Below, one piece after another: positions 45,075 to 52,017 of a stretch of 64,000 bases of DNA. Where the stretch lies: assembly GCF_018424605.1 (NCBI RefSeq), contig NZ_QTKT01000003.1, positions 248,001 to 312,000 of the forward strand. Direction: 5' to 3'. The position numbers and the translations under genes are program-made. The notes under the pieces were generated by a model. That model was given only the letters and a program-made list of their open reading frames with translations. It did no database searches and had not been told where the DNA came from. Positions within the stretch are counted from its first letter, which is position 1; each line of letters starts with the position of its first letter. Source of the DNA: Marinobacter lipolyticus. Lineage in GTDB: Bacteria; Pseudomonadota; Gammaproteobacteria; Pseudomonadales; Oleiphilaceae.

Positions 45075-45162
45075 CGGGGTGGAGGGGTATTTTTTCCTTG
45101 GAAATGGAACTCGCTGCGCTCAAACACCCATTTCCGGCGGATAAAAATACCCCTCCACCCCG
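45075..45162 (+). repeat. Hairpin A2 (family 3)
   Basis: Arms 45075-45094 (CGGGGTGGAGGGGTATTTTT) and 45143-45162 are perfectly complementary. Compared with A1, one C:G pair (42161/42232) has become A:T (45083/45154), a compensatory double change. The core is AACTCGCTGCGCTCAAACAC. Confidence 0.92.
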
Positions 45163-45369
45163 CTCTAGCTGACAGACCCGATATCTCGACTTAACGACAA
45201 AGCGAAAAGATGTTTTGTAAAACTCCCGGATACCGGAGTAGTACCGTAGGTCGGATAAGGCAAAGCCGTAATCCGACAAACAGCCCAAATTTTAGAAGTC
45301 TTTTCTCCCGGACAAACCCAAGCCCACCCTTGGTAAGTTGATGCGACAACTGGAGTACCGATTGGGTAT

Positions 45370-45450
45370 GGGGGTGAAATCTATTTTTGAGCGGACAAAG
45401 GTGTCTGAGCGCAGAAAGTTCTTTTCCGTTCAAAAATAGATTTCACCCCC
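45370..45450 (-). repeat. Hairpin B2 (family 3)
   Basis: Arms 45370-45395 and 45425-45450 pair over 26 bp with one G-U type mismatch. The arm sequence (GGGGGTGAAATCTATTTTTG) is unrelated to B1. The 29-base loop on the minus strand contains AACTTTCTGCGCTCAGACAC, the same core with three changes at one place. Confidence 0.92.
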
Positions 45451-45529
45451 GTGCCCTCCCCCAACCAATCCAGTCCTGGAACAAGCCAAAAGCCCAAAGC
45501 CCGAACCCAAATCCAGACCAAAAAACAGC

Positions 45530-45557
45530 TTGCCAACCACCAGCCGCTGTATAAAAT
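45530..45557 (+). promoter_or_regulatory. Candidate promoter of the ATP-grasp gene
   Basis: TTGCCA (45530-45535), 16 bases, TAAAAT (45552-45557). Transcription would begin near 45564, 26 bases before the ATG at 45590, which rules out the longer frame starting at 45530. Confidence 0.5.
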
Positions 45558-45589
45558 GCGCGCACTTCAACCCTGAGTGCCGCTGTACC

Positions 45590-46408
45590 ATGCACCTTGT
45601 TTCCTTCGATATCTTCCGAACCCTCGGTTATCCCCACACCACCGTGCTCAAGCCCGATCAGTTCCTGCGCCACAAGGAATTGCTGCGGGAGGCCGACTGG
45701 GTATTGTTTCCCGAATACTGGCAGCTGAACGCTCTGGTGCACGGCCTGAAGTGCCGGGTGTTTCCGAGCGTGGCCAGCTACCGCATTGGCCACGACAAGG
45801 TCGAAATGACGCGGGCGTTCCAGGCCGTGGCTCCGGAGCACACCCCCTGGACGATGATTGAAGCGAACGGCCCCCACGAGCGTGAGCGGATCTGGTCTGC
45901 CATGGCACACCCATTTGTGGCCAAGCTTCCCAAAGCCAGCATGGGAGAGGGTGTCTGGCTGATCGAAACGCCGGAGGACTGGCGTCGTTATTGTGAGATT
46001 GCGCCGGTGCTCTACGCTCAGGAATACCTGCCCATCGACCGTGATGTGCGGGTGGTGATTGTCGGCGATCAGGTGGTGACGGCTTACTGGCGCACCCAGG
46101 CCGATCAGGGCTTTTACAATAACGTGGCGCGGGGTGGCCGGATCGATGCCAGCCCGGTGCCGGCGTCGGTCACCGAGCTGGCGCTGAAACTGGCGCGGGA
46201 GCTGGAGGTGGATCACGCCGGCTTCGACATTGCACTGGTGGACGGTTACTCCTACGTGCTGGAGTTCAACCGCCTGTTCGGCACCCAGGGGCTGGGCCAG
46301 GGCAACGAACTCAAAGAGGCGGTGCTCGGGTATCTGCGTCGCCAGTGGGCGCCGGAAGATCCGGACGGGCCCACCGAGCCGGAGCCGCTCTGGCCGGTGG
46401 CGGTCTAG
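45590..46408 (+). CDS. RimK-like ATP-grasp domain protein
   Basis: 272 aa. The central and C-terminal parts show an ATP-grasp fold: KLPKASMGEGVWLI (phosphate-binding loop), APVLYAQEYLPIDRDVRVVIVGDQVVTAYWR, and the metal-binding end YSYVLEFNRLFGTQG. RimK relatives ligate amino acids to peptides or proteins; the substrate here is unknown. It has its own promoter and ends 9 bases from the convergent cti gene. I do not know a named orthologue. Confidence 0.78.
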   Translation: MHLVSFDIFRTLGYPHTTVLKPDQFLRHKELLREADWVLFPEYWQLNALVHGLKCRVFPSVASYRIGHDKVEMTRAFQAVAPEHTPWTMIEANGPHERERIWSAMAHPFVAKLPKASMGEGVWLIETPEDWRRYCEIAPVLYAQEYLPIDRDVRVVIVGDQVVTAYWRTQADQGFYNNVARGGRIDASPVPASVTELALKLARELEVDHAGFDIALVDGYSYVLEFNRLFGTQGLGQGNELKEAVLGYLRRQWAPEDPDGPTEPEPLWPVAV

Positions 46409-46417
46409 GAGCGGTGG

Positions 46418-48772
46418 TTACAGGTTCTTGTAACGGTTGATGTCGAAGATGCCGGCCTGCAACGGCTGGTGCTCCCGCTGCCAGGCGGTGATGTCGTGCA
46501 GGATCGACCAGAACTGGCGATGGGTGCGTCGCACGCCCCAGGTGCTGACGATGCGTTCGAAATCCTCCTGCTCGTCAAGCGCGGCGAGCTGCTCAGTAAA
46601 CAGTGGCAGCTGTTGGGCCGGCACATCGAACATGAAGTTCGGGTAGCTGCCGATGACCCCGGGATAGACTGTCAGCTTGTCATTTTCCGGCTCGTAGCGC
46701 AGATCCTCGCCGAACAGGAAGGCGACATTGCTGTGGGCGCGGTCGCGAATCAGGGTGTACACGGTGCGCGCGCCACTGTCGTTATGAACCCACACGAAGC
46801 TTACGTCGGGCAGGTAACCGATGGCGGGCAGGAATTCCGCGCGGGTGGCGGCCAGTTCCGACAATGCCTGATCGGCGCTGCGTATCCACTCGGCTTCGTT
46901 GTCGCGTCCGCAGTCACTGCCGCCACACCGGTTGATCGGATCGCGGGCCTCGGCGTTGAGGTTCTCGAAGCGCAGCAGCATGCGAGCCCCCAACTCGTCG
47001 GTGTAGGACCCGGTGGCGTAGGGCACGTCCGCCGGCGCGGAGTCGTCCATTTCGGCGTAGGTGAAATCGAGCTTGAGGTCGCCGGCGCCCCGATACCACT
47101 CGCGTAGAACCCGATTACGCTCCCCCGGTGGAACCAGACGCAGGAAGTTCTGCTCGGAGCCGTTGCGGATCAGGTCGAAATAGAGCCGGGTCTGGGCCTG
47201 ATGGGCGACATTGCCGAACACATCGAAATTCACCACCAGCTCATAGTAGGTGCGCTCGAACAGCGGGTAGTCCATCCACCAGGTGGTCAGCGGTACCTGA
47301 CCGATCAACCCCCGCTGCACCGAGGCGCTGTCGTGGTGGCGGAAGATGGTCAACAGGGCGTTGTTATTGTGGTCATCACCGTCCCAGATGTGGTCGAGGC
47401 TGGCGCCGTCCGGTACTGCCAGGCGATACGCCTTGGCACGCAGGGTGTTGTAACGGTTGCGTTTGTCGCTGTAGTCGAGCCAGTTGCTGCCCAGAGCCAA
47501 TAAGTCGGTGTCCTGACCCGGCAGCGCCAGCAGCTCGGTTACCCGCTCGCGATAGTCGGCGTTGGTGATGAACAGGTCGTGATCGGGGTCCTGGAACACC
47601 GTCCAGAAATGGTCGCGGATGACATCGGTAGCGATCTGCCCCCGGCACACCGGCCCGCGGATAAAGGTGCGGGTGAAGTATTCGGCGTTATCCAGCATGA
47701 ACTGGTAGCGGGCCCGCGGCGGAATGGCGCGGAAGGTGAGAAACGGGTTGGCGCGCTCTTCGGCCCCGTAGCCCGGCAGTGTGTCCACCTGCCAGTCAGT
47801 GCCAGAGAACAGCTCACGGGTACGCTCCCGCACCTGCGGCGTAAAAGCGAAGGTGATGTGGCGCTTGTGAACGATGCTGCCTTTGACCGGACGGATGCGG
47901 TAATACACCGGCCCTTGCGGGTCGTCGTTGGGGCGGGTGGTGGCGACAGGCGCAATGGTTTCGCCGGGCGGGGTGGCGGAGCGCAGGATTTCGAAGAAGC
48001 GGGTGTCGGCGCCCCGGTCTTCCAGATACAGCCGGGCCAGATACAGGTGTTCGTATAGCCAGCGGCTGACTAACTGCTGTTCGTTGCCGTCGCCATTGAG
48101 CCAGCGTTCCCAGCGATCGATCTGCTGTTGCTCGTCATCGCTGACGGTCAGGCGCGCCGGAGAAAGGGCACCGCCTTGTTGCAGCCAGCCGATCAGGGTG
48201 GCGTACTCGTCGTCGGTCAGCCCGGTGACCGCCAAGGGCATCCCTTCCCAGGGATGGTCCTCGGCGTAGTCGGCAAAGTCGGCGTTGCTGGTGCACTGGT
48301 TCTGGCGAGCGATGCCCAGCTCGATCTCCTCCGGCAGCTTGCTGTTGGGCGCAAACGTGCGCTCCTTGCCCAGGCGAATCATCTTCTCGAACAGGCTGCG
48401 GGTGTCCTCGCCGCGGGCCAGCACCGAGTAGAACCCCAGGTCCCGCCACTGTTGTTCGCTGGTGGCATCCAGCCCCAGCCGGGTGGGTTGCTGGTTCTCC
48501 AGCCGGGCACCGTTATACACCGGGCGGTTGTGGGCGCCGCGGATCAGGCCATCGGCGGATTCCATCTTGAGCTGGCAGGGCGCATCAAAACAGCTGTGGC
48601 AGGCGAGGCATTTGGTCTCGAGGATCGGTCTGACGTCGTCGTCAAACGATACCGGCGTCTGCACCGCGGTGGGCAGGGGCTGGCGGTGGTCGGGCTGGTT
48701 GGCATTGTCAGCGCAGGCGGCAAGTAACAGGACAAGACCGAGGATAGCAACACGAATACTGGACTGGACCAC
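46418..48772 (-). CDS. cti: Fatty acid cis/trans isomerase
   Basis: 784 aa periplasmic heme protein that converts cis to trans unsaturated fatty acids in membrane lipids during solvent, heat or salt stress. The signal sequence is lipoprotein-like (VLLLAACAD). A cytochrome-c type CLACH motif near residue 55 is followed by SCFDAPCQLKMES, as in Pseudomonas and Vibrio Cti. GTG start, with GGGAG 6 bases upstream. It is divergent from the decarboxylase gene. Confidence 0.93.
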   Translation of the reverse strand: MVQSSIRVAILGLVLLLAACADNANQPDHRQPLPTAVQTPVSFDDDVRPILETKCLACHSCFDAPCQLKMESADGLIRGAHNRPVYNGARLENQQPTRLGLDATSEQQWRDLGFYSVLARGEDTRSLFEKMIRLGKERTFAPNSKLPEEIELGIARQNQCTSNADFADYAEDHPWEGMPLAVTGLTDDEYATLIGWLQQGGALSPARLTVSDDEQQQIDRWERWLNGDGNEQQLVSRWLYEHLYLARLYLEDRGADTRFFEILRSATPPGETIAPVATTRPNDDPQGPVYYRIRPVKGSIVHKRHITFAFTPQVRERTRELFSGTDWQVDTLPGYGAEERANPFLTFRAIPPRARYQFMLDNAEYFTRTFIRGPVCRGQIATDVIRDHFWTVFQDPDHDLFITNADYRERVTELLALPGQDTDLLALGSNWLDYSDKRNRYNTLRAKAYRLAVPDGASLDHIWDGDDHNNNALLTIFRHHDSASVQRGLIGQVPLTTWWMDYPLFERTYYELVVNFDVFGNVAHQAQTRLYFDLIRNGSEQNFLRLVPPGERNRVLREWYRGAGDLKLDFTYAEMDDSAPADVPYATGSYTDELGARMLLRFENLNAEARDPINRCGGSDCGRDNEAEWIRSADQALSELAATRAEFLPAIGYLPDVSFVWVHNDSGARTVYTLIRDRAHSNVAFLFGEDLRYEPENDKLTVYPGVIGSYPNFMFDVPAQQLPLFTEQLAALDEQEDFERIVSTWGVRRTHRQFWSILHDITAWQREHQPLQAGIFDINRYKNL

Positions 48773-48896
48773 GGCCTGCTCCCTGGCGATTGAATTGAAA
48801 ATTTCGGATCAACTATAGGGATTTTCTACGACATTCACCACCGCTTGGCCTACTTTCGCCGCAGAAATAAGGACAGCACAGGCCTCAGAGGAGGTG

Positions 48897-48959
48897 TTGG
48901 CAAGACAGTCGCTTATGGGTAGATATGCTCATATCCGGCCGCGAAAAAAAGCCCGATGA
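48897..48959 (+). CDS. Possible Arg/Lys-rich leader peptide upstream of the decarboxylase
   Basis: An open frame TTG-GCA-AGA... or, from the internal ATG at 48915, MGRYAHIRPRKKAR, followed by TGA. From the TTG it is 20 codons with 5 Arg and 2 Lys. AGAGGAGG (48887-48894) is close upstream, though the spacing fits poorly. Fifteen bases after its stop comes a terminator hairpin before the decarboxylase gene. Another overlapping frame (48925-48996) ends inside the terminator. Reading either as a regulatory leader is inference. Confidence 0.3.
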   Translation: MARQSLMGRYAHIRPRKKAR

Positions 48960-48973
48960 TCGCGCCAATTCCG

Positions 48974-49008
48974 GGGGGGCTGCAGCCAGGCTGTAGCGCC
49001 CCTTTTTT
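48974..49008 (+). terminator. Terminator-like attenuator in the decarboxylase leader
   Basis: GGGGGGCTGCAGCC (48974-48987) pairs with GGCTGTAGCGCCCC (48989-49002) with one mismatch, directly followed by TTTTTT. It ends only 34 bases before the decarboxylase ATG. GCCCG at 48951-48955 could pair with the left arm (CGGGGGGGC) as an antiterminator. Confidence 0.6.
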
Positions 49009-49042
49009 ATGCCCGTTTGCCCGCTGGAGGGAAACACTGTCC

Positions 49043-50218
49043 ATGACCGAGTCTGCCAACGCCACGCTTGCTGATTACTACGATGCCGAGACCTTTGCCC
49101 GTATCAAGGCGCTTGCCGATACCAAAGAAACTCCGTTCGTGGTGATCGATACCGCCACCATCGACCGTCAGTACAACGAGCTGGTGGAAGGCTTTCCGTA
49201 CGCCAGCGTTTACTACGCGGTGAAGGCCAACCCCGCGCCGCAGATTCTCACCATGCTGCGCGACAAGGGGGCGAATTTCGACATTGCGTCGGTTTACGAG
49301 CTGGATAAAGTCATGGCGCTGGGCGTGACTGGCGAGCGCATCAGTTACGGCAACACCATCAAGAAGGCGCGGGACATCCGCACCTTTTACGAGAAGGGTG
49401 TGCGCCTGTTCGCCACCGATTCCGAAGCGGACCTGCGCAACATCGCCAAGGCGGCTCCGGGCTCGAAGGTTTACGTGCGTATTCTGACCGAGGGCACCCT
49501 GACCGCTGACTGGCCGCTGTCCCGCAAGTTCGGCTGCCAGACCGACATGGCCATGGACCTGCTGATTCTGGCCCGCGACCTGGGCCTGGTGCCTTACGGC
49601 GTATCGTTCCACGTGGGTTCCCAGCAACGGGAAATCGGCGCCTGGGACGCCGCCCTGGGCAAAGTGAAAGTGATCTTCGAGCGTCTCAAAGAAGAAGACG
49701 GCATCGAACTGAAGATGATCAATATGGGCGGTGGTTTCCCGGCCAACTACATCACCCGTACCAACGCGCTGAAGGTGTATGCGGAAGAAATCGCCCGTTT
49801 TCTCCATGAGGACTTTGGTGACAACCTGCCGGAGATCATCATTGAGCCGGGCCGCTCATTGATTTCCAACGCCGGTGTGCTGGTCAGTGAGGTGGTACTG
49901 ATTTCGCGGAAATCCCGCACCGCCCTGCACCGCTGGGTGTTTACCGATGTGGGCAAGTTCAGCGGGCTGATCGAGACGCTGGATGAGGCGATCAAGTTCC
50001 CGATCTGGACCGAGAAGGTGGGCGAGGGCGAGGACTGCGTGATTGCCGGTCCGACCTGCGACAGCGCGGACATCATGTACGAGCACCACAAGTACCCGCT
50101 GCCGCTGAACCTGGCGATTGGCGACCGGATGTACTGGTTGTCGACCGGGGCTTATACCACGACTTACAGTGCGGTGGAGTTTAATGGCTTTCCGCCGCTT
50201 AAGGACTATTACATCTGA
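49043..50218 (+). CDS. Type III PLP-dependent ornithine/lysine decarboxylase
   Basis: 391 aa alanine-racemase-fold enzyme that decarboxylates ornithine (or lysine) to putrescine (or cadaverine). PLP Lys is in YYAVKANPAP near residue 50. HVGSQQ, the phosphate-binding GGGFPANY and GPTCDSADIMYEHH with the catalytic Cys are present. The ATG at 49043 after GGAGGG is used; the longer frame overlaps a terminator. The leader suggests transcription attenuation. Ornithine preference cannot be told from lysine by sequence alone. Confidence 0.92.
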   Translation: MTESANATLADYYDAETFARIKALADTKETPFVVIDTATIDRQYNELVEGFPYASVYYAVKANPAPQILTMLRDKGANFDIASVYELDKVMALGVTGERISYGNTIKKARDIRTFYEKGVRLFATDSEADLRNIAKAAPGSKVYVRILTEGTLTADWPLSRKFGCQTDMAMDLLILARDLGLVPYGVSFHVGSQQREIGAWDAALGKVKVIFERLKEEDGIELKMINMGGGFPANYITRTNALKVYAEEIARFLHEDFGDNLPEIIIEPGRSLISNAGVLVSEVVLISRKSRTALHRWVFTDVGKFSGLIETLDEAIKFPIWTEKVGEGEDCVIAGPTCDSADIMYEHHKYPLPLNLAIGDRMYWLSTGAYTTTYSAVEFNGFPPLKDYYI

Positions 50219-50229
50219 GTTGGGAGTCT

Positions 50230-50323
50230 GGCCGCGGGGCGGGATGCCTTTTCCTCTGGGAAAAATAACTCGCTGCGCTCAGACATCTTTTTCCCGGCGG
50301 AAAAGGCATCCCGCCCCTCGGCC
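50230..50323 (+). repeat. Hairpin C (family 3)
   Basis: Arms 50230-50254 and 50299-50323 pair at 24 of 25 positions (arm includes GGGGCGGGATGCCTTTTCC). An inner stem GGGAAAAA/TTTTTCCC (50258-50265/50288-50295) presents TAACTCGCTGCGCTCAGACA, the same core as A1, on unrelated arms. It lies between the convergent decarboxylase and MFS genes. Confidence 0.92.
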
Positions 50324-50358
50324 GTTCGGCCATTGGTGGGGTCGTCACTTATAGGGGG

Positions 50359-51561
50359 TCAGCTTTCGGGTTGACCCTTTTGTTTTTTCAGGTCGAGGGT
50401 GAAGGCCAGGGGGAGTACTAGCAGGCTGTAGGCGATCATCACCATCAGGGCGTGGCGGACGTCGCCGGTCCAGTCGGCGAGTACGCCGCCGAGCATGGGT
50501 ACTGAGAACGCCAGGGTGTAGCCCACCAGGAAGGTCCCGGCGGACAGGCGGCCGGTTTCCTCCGGGGGCATGACCAGCGGTGGCACGGCGACAAGCAGGA
50601 TCAGCAGGATGCCGGCGACGAAGCTCATCAGGGTGGCGCTGGCGATAGCCCACCAGCCGGTGAACAGCACGGTGCCCAAAGTACCGATGATGCTGATGGT
50701 GGCCATGATGATGATCAGGGAGCGGCGTCCGACCCAGTATCTCGCCATTTTCAGCATTATCAGCGAGGCAAACACCTGGGCAATGTTGTACCAGAACAGG
50801 GCTTCGGAGAGTTTCTCGAAGTGCCCCTGTTGTTGCAGCAGGTTGCCCATGTAGGCGTTGAGGCCGAAGAACATGGAGCCGGAAAGCCCCAGCAACAGGC
50901 CGATACGCAGCGTGAGCGGGTTGCGCCAGTCCGGCAGCCAGGCCACGTTTCTTTGGGGGCGGGCGCGGTCCCGTCGGGGCAGGAACAGGGCGGCGGCCAC
51001 CAGCAGCGCCGGCAGGGACCAGGCCAGCATGGTGGCGCGCCAGCTGTTGTCCAGCAGTGGCATCAGTACCGGCAGGGTGATGCCGGCGCCGATGAACTCG
51101 CCCATCAGCATGCCGTTCATGTAGATGGCGGAGCCCAGGGCGAGATGGTGAGGTTCCAGCCACCGTGGCAGCAGGGCCGGCAGTGCCGGTTGCATCATCG
51201 CCACGCCCAGGCCCATGACGGCGCTGGCCAGCATCAGGGTGAGGGTGTCCGGCACCAGTCCGCGCCCGGCGGAGCCGATGACCATGATCACCATCGCCAG
51301 GGCCAGGGTGTTGCGGGGGCCGAGGCGGGCGATGGCCAGGGAGCCGGGCATGGAGCCGACCGCGAGCATCAGGATGGGCAGGGTGGTCAGTGCCCCGGTC
51401 AGTGCCTGGGACAGGGCCAGTTCGTCGCTGATGAAGGGGGCCAGCGGCGGTGCCACCAGCACCGGTATGCGCAGGTAAACGCCGGCCAGCCAAAGCAACA
51501 CCGCCACCGGAAGCAGTGATGCCTGCGGTGGCGGTGCGGTGGCGCTCCGGGGATCAGCCAC
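50359..51561 (-). CDS. MFS transporter, CynX/NimT-like
   Basis: 400 aa, 12 membrane helices; GTG start. The opening VYLRIPVLVAPPLAPFISDELALSQA with LPILMLAVGSMPGSLAIARLGPRNTL resembles CynX/NimT MFS proteins. It begins 10 bases after ectC on the same strand, so the two likely form an operon. It could move ectoine, its precursor or a related polar compound; this is inference from position, as CynX-type proteins have varied substrates. Confidence 0.8.
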   Translation of the reverse strand: MADPRSATAPPPQASLLPVAVLLWLAGVYLRIPVLVAPPLAPFISDELALSQALTGALTTLPILMLAVGSMPGSLAIARLGPRNTLALAMVIMVIGSAGRGLVPDTLTLMLASAVMGLGVAMMQPALPALLPRWLEPHHLALGSAIYMNGMLMGEFIGAGITLPVLMPLLDNSWRATMLAWSLPALLVAAALFLPRRDRARPQRNVAWLPDWRNPLTLRIGLLLGLSGSMFFGLNAYMGNLLQQQGHFEKLSEALFWYNIAQVFASLIMLKMARYWVGRRSLIIIMATISIIGTLGTVLFTGWWAIASATLMSFVAGILLILLVAVPPLVMPPEETGRLSAGTFLVGYTLAFSVPMLGGVLADWTGDVRHALMVMIAYSLLVLPLAFTLDLKKQKGQPES

Positions 51562-51571
51562 GGAGAGCGGG

Positions 51572-51967
51572 TCAGTCTTCGCTGGTGTCCGGCAGGTAGG
51601 CGCCGTCTTCGTCGTGCACTTCGGCGCCGGTAACCGGCGGGTTGAAGGCGCAGATCAGACGCATGTCCTCGGTGCCGCCCCGCAGGGTGTGCTGATCGTG
51701 CTGGTCGAGTGCGTACAGGGTGCCGTCGGAGATCTGATGGGTCTCTCCGGTGGCCTTGTCGGTGATGGTGCCGTTGCCGCCGACACAGTACACCGCCTCA
51801 AGGTGGTGCTTGTACCAGAGGTTCAGTTCGGCGCCTGCGGGAATGATGGTCTCGTGGAACGAGAAACCCATGCCGTCTTTTTTCAGCAGCATGCGGCGGC
51901 TGGTCCAGCCCGGGCCACTGACTTCACGCTCGGTACCGATGATGTCTTGCACTCGTACAATTTTCAT
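51572..51967 (-). CDS. ectC: L-ectoine synthase, solitary EctC
   Basis: 131 aa cupin that cyclises N-gamma-acetyl-diaminobutyrate to ectoine. With Met1 at 51967 all residues known to matter in EctC are in place: iron ligands Glu57, Tyr85 and His93, and substrate residues Trp21, Arg25, Thr40, Tyr52, His55, Cys106, Phe108, Glu116 and His118. GAGGA abuts an ATG at 51973 and lies 6 bases before the ATG at 51967, so the second is chosen. No ectA, ectB or ask_ect is adjacent. It is followed by an MFS transporter gene. Confidence 0.93.
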   Translation of the reverse strand: MKIVRVQDIIGTEREVSGPGWTSRRMLLKKDGMGFSFHETIIPAGAELNLWYKHHLEAVYCVGGNGTITDKATGETHQISDGTLYALDQHDQHTLRGGTEDMRLICAFNPPVTGAEVHDEDGAYLPDTSED

Positions 51968-52017
51968 TCGCATTCCTCATTGTGTGATGGAATAGCCTTA
52001 CAGTATAAACATCCCTG

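Larger units (their letters stand above)
45043..45466. repeat. Long repeat unit, copy 2 (right of hrpB)
   Basis: About 424 bases in direct orientation to the unit at 42121-42531, with the same order of parts. It begins 2 bases after the hrpB stop. The middle palindrome is intact here: GTCGGAT...AATCCGAC around 45250-45279, like the GTCGGATTA/TAATCCGAC extragenic palindromes seen in many gammaproteobacteria. Open frames across it (encoding MFERSEF-type peptides) are repeat artefacts. The remaining gap 45467-45589 holds only the promoter of the next gene. Confidence 0.85.

Noticed and set aside
44870..45433. Small minus-strand frames encoding MFERSEF / KNTPPPRS-type peptides
   Set aside because: They arise from the hairpin repeats and have no SD or family; such peptides are recurrent misannotations of repeats.
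42121..50323. CRISPR array
   Set aside because: The repeated cores are few, in both orientations, irregularly spaced over 8 kb and flanked by palindromes; no cas gene is present.
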